This document shows, one piece after another, positions 8,843-9,517 of a stretch of DNA of 9,517 nt (position 1 is the stretch's first letter; each line of letters starts with the position of its first letter). Origin of the DNA: Chloroflexota bacterium (GTDB lineage: Bacteria; Chloroflexota; Dormibacteria; Dormibacterales; Dormibacteraceae); the NCBI GenBank assembly GCA_005880755.1, contig VBGV01000212.1:1-9517 (forward strand), written 5' to 3'. Below the pieces are notes generated by a model. It saw nothing but the letters and a program-made list of their open reading frames with translations. It was not told the DNA's origin and made no database searches. Made by a program: the position numbers and the translations under genes.

Positions 8843-8846
8843 CCGC

Positions 8847-8852
8847 TAGTCT
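8847..8852 (+). promoter_or_regulatory. Possible -10 element (TAGTCT) just upstream of lysS
   Basis: The 19-bp gap before lysS contains TAGTCT, a TANNNT match ending 9 nt before the GTG start. No purine-rich ribosome site lies between them, which would fit a leaderless or nearly leaderless transcript. No -35 box is evident. The pattern is short and could be chance. Confidence 0.2.
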
Positions 8853-8861
8853 TTTCCGATC

Positions 8862-9517
8862 GTGACGGAGGAGACAGAGCTCGATCTGCCTGCTGTCATG
8901 CGCGATCGCCGCGAGAAGCTCGAGCGACTTCGCGCGGCGGGCGTCGATCCCTATTCGCGCGGATTTCATCCCACCCACTCGACCGATGCGGCCAAGGCGC
9001 TGCTCGGCGACGCGGAGCGAACCGAGCCGGTGTCGGTGGCGGGCAGGCTGATGGTCAAGAGGCTGCAGGGTGGGCTTGTTTTCGCTGACCTGCAGGACGG
9101 ACGCGGCCGAATCCAGCTGATGGCCAACCGCAACGTCTTGGGCGAGGAAGAGTTCTCGCGGTTCGCCGACCTGGATGTGGGCGATATCGTCGGCGTGACC
9201 GGCCCGATCTTCCGCACCAGGCGAGGAGAGATCACCCTCGAAGTGCATTCGGCTCAGCTGCTGACGAAATCGCTGCGCCCCATGCCTGAGAAGTGGCACG
9301 GCCTGAAGGACGTCGAGACTCGCTACCGGCAGCGATACGTGGACCTGATCGCCAATCCGCAGGTGCGCGAGGTGTTTCGGGCTCGCAGCAAGATCATCAC
9401 TTCGATTCGAGGCCTACTGGACGAGCGAGGCTTCATCGACGTCGAGACACCGGTGCTCCAGGAAATTCCTGGGGGCGGTCATGCCCGGCCGTTTCAGACC
9501 CATCACAACTCGCTGGA
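8862..9517 (+). CDS. lysS: LysS, class II lysyl-tRNA synthetase (5' part)
   Basis: Lysyl-tRNA synthetase charges tRNA-Lys with lysine. The first 218 residues are visible and the gene runs off the window. A helical N-terminus (REKLERLRAAGVDPYS, 17-32) leads into the OB-fold anticodon-binding domain (about 55-137: VAGRLMVKR, FADLQDGRGRIQL, GDIVGVTGPIFRTRRGE). Next is the LysRS linker block LRPMPEKWHGLKDVETRYRQRYVDLI (138-163), then class II motif 1 ending FIDVETPVLQ (191-200), and GGGHARPFQTHHNSL (204-218), equivalent to the usual GGAxARPFxTHHNALD. The GTG at 8862 was chosen because it keeps the normal N-terminal length. ATG at 8898, in the same frame, is the alternative and would remove 12 residues. 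Neither has a well-placed Shine-Dalgarno; GGAGGAG at 8867-8873 lies within the gene under the GTG start and is too far from 8898. The coaX-lysS neighbourhood resembles that of Actinomycetota, but here two signalling genes lie between. Confidence 0.94.
   Translation, partial: MTEETELDLPAVMRDRREKLERLRAAGVDPYSRGFHPTHSTDAAKALLGDAERTEPVSVAGRLMVKRLQGGLVFADLQDGRGRIQLMANRNVLGEEEFSRFADLDVGDIVGVTGPIFRTRRGEITLEVHSAQLLTKSLRPMPEKWHGLKDVETRYRQRYVDLIANPQVREVFRARSKIITSIRGLLDERGFIDVETPVLQEIPGGGHARPFQTHHNSL

Noticed and set aside
8843..8861. Terminator in the gap before lysS because of a CTTTTCC run
   Set aside because: Only four Ts and no preceding inverted repeat were found; the gap is too short for a hairpin plus promoter.

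Overview
The window is about 9.5 kb of GC-rich, fully coding DNA. Ten genes lie head to tail on the + strand. The largest gap between genes is 19 bp, and five junctions are 4-nt overlaps. No terminator, tRNA, rRNA, mobile element, CRISPR array or long repeat was seen, and no non-coding stretch approaches 300 bp.

Region 1 (1-5375) is an arginine biosynthesis cluster: argJ (3' part only) - argB - argD - argR - argG - argH. Together these cover acetyl-group recycling, acetylglutamate phosphorylation, the acetylornithine transamination, the arginine repressor, and the last two steps from citrulline to arginine. argF (ornithine carbamoyltransferase), which in many related clusters sits between argD and argR, is absent here. 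argC would be expected upstream of the window. The argG/argH junction is unusual: the only start for argH that fits the family is an AUA codon inside an ATAG overlap.

Region 2 (5385-6167) is coaX, a type III pantothenate kinase for coenzyme A synthesis. Region 3 (6174-8842) is a translationally coupled pair: a GAF/HD-GYP protein with a large insertion inside its phosphodiesterase core, followed by a metallo-beta-lactamase-fold hydrolase with tRNase Z/class II phosphodiesterase-like motifs. This pair sits between coaX and lysS. Region 4 (8862-end) is the 5' part of lysS, class II lysyl-tRNA synthetase.

The organism is probably a high-GC bacterium of the Actinomycetota/Chloroflexota/Dormibacterota side of the tree. 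This rests on the argJBDRGH order with an internal argR (as in some Streptomyces clusters), on coaX lying near lysS (as in Actinomycetota), on high GC and on weak Shine-Dalgarno use. This is an inference from gene order; no rRNA is present to confirm it. The layout suggests one long transcription unit, or a few overlapping ones. The first half would be controlled by ArgR, probably from an operator upstream of argC outside the window. The second half combines cofactor, signalling and translation genes. The most interesting parts are the AUA start of argH and the HD-GYP/MBL signalling pair embedded among housekeeping genes.
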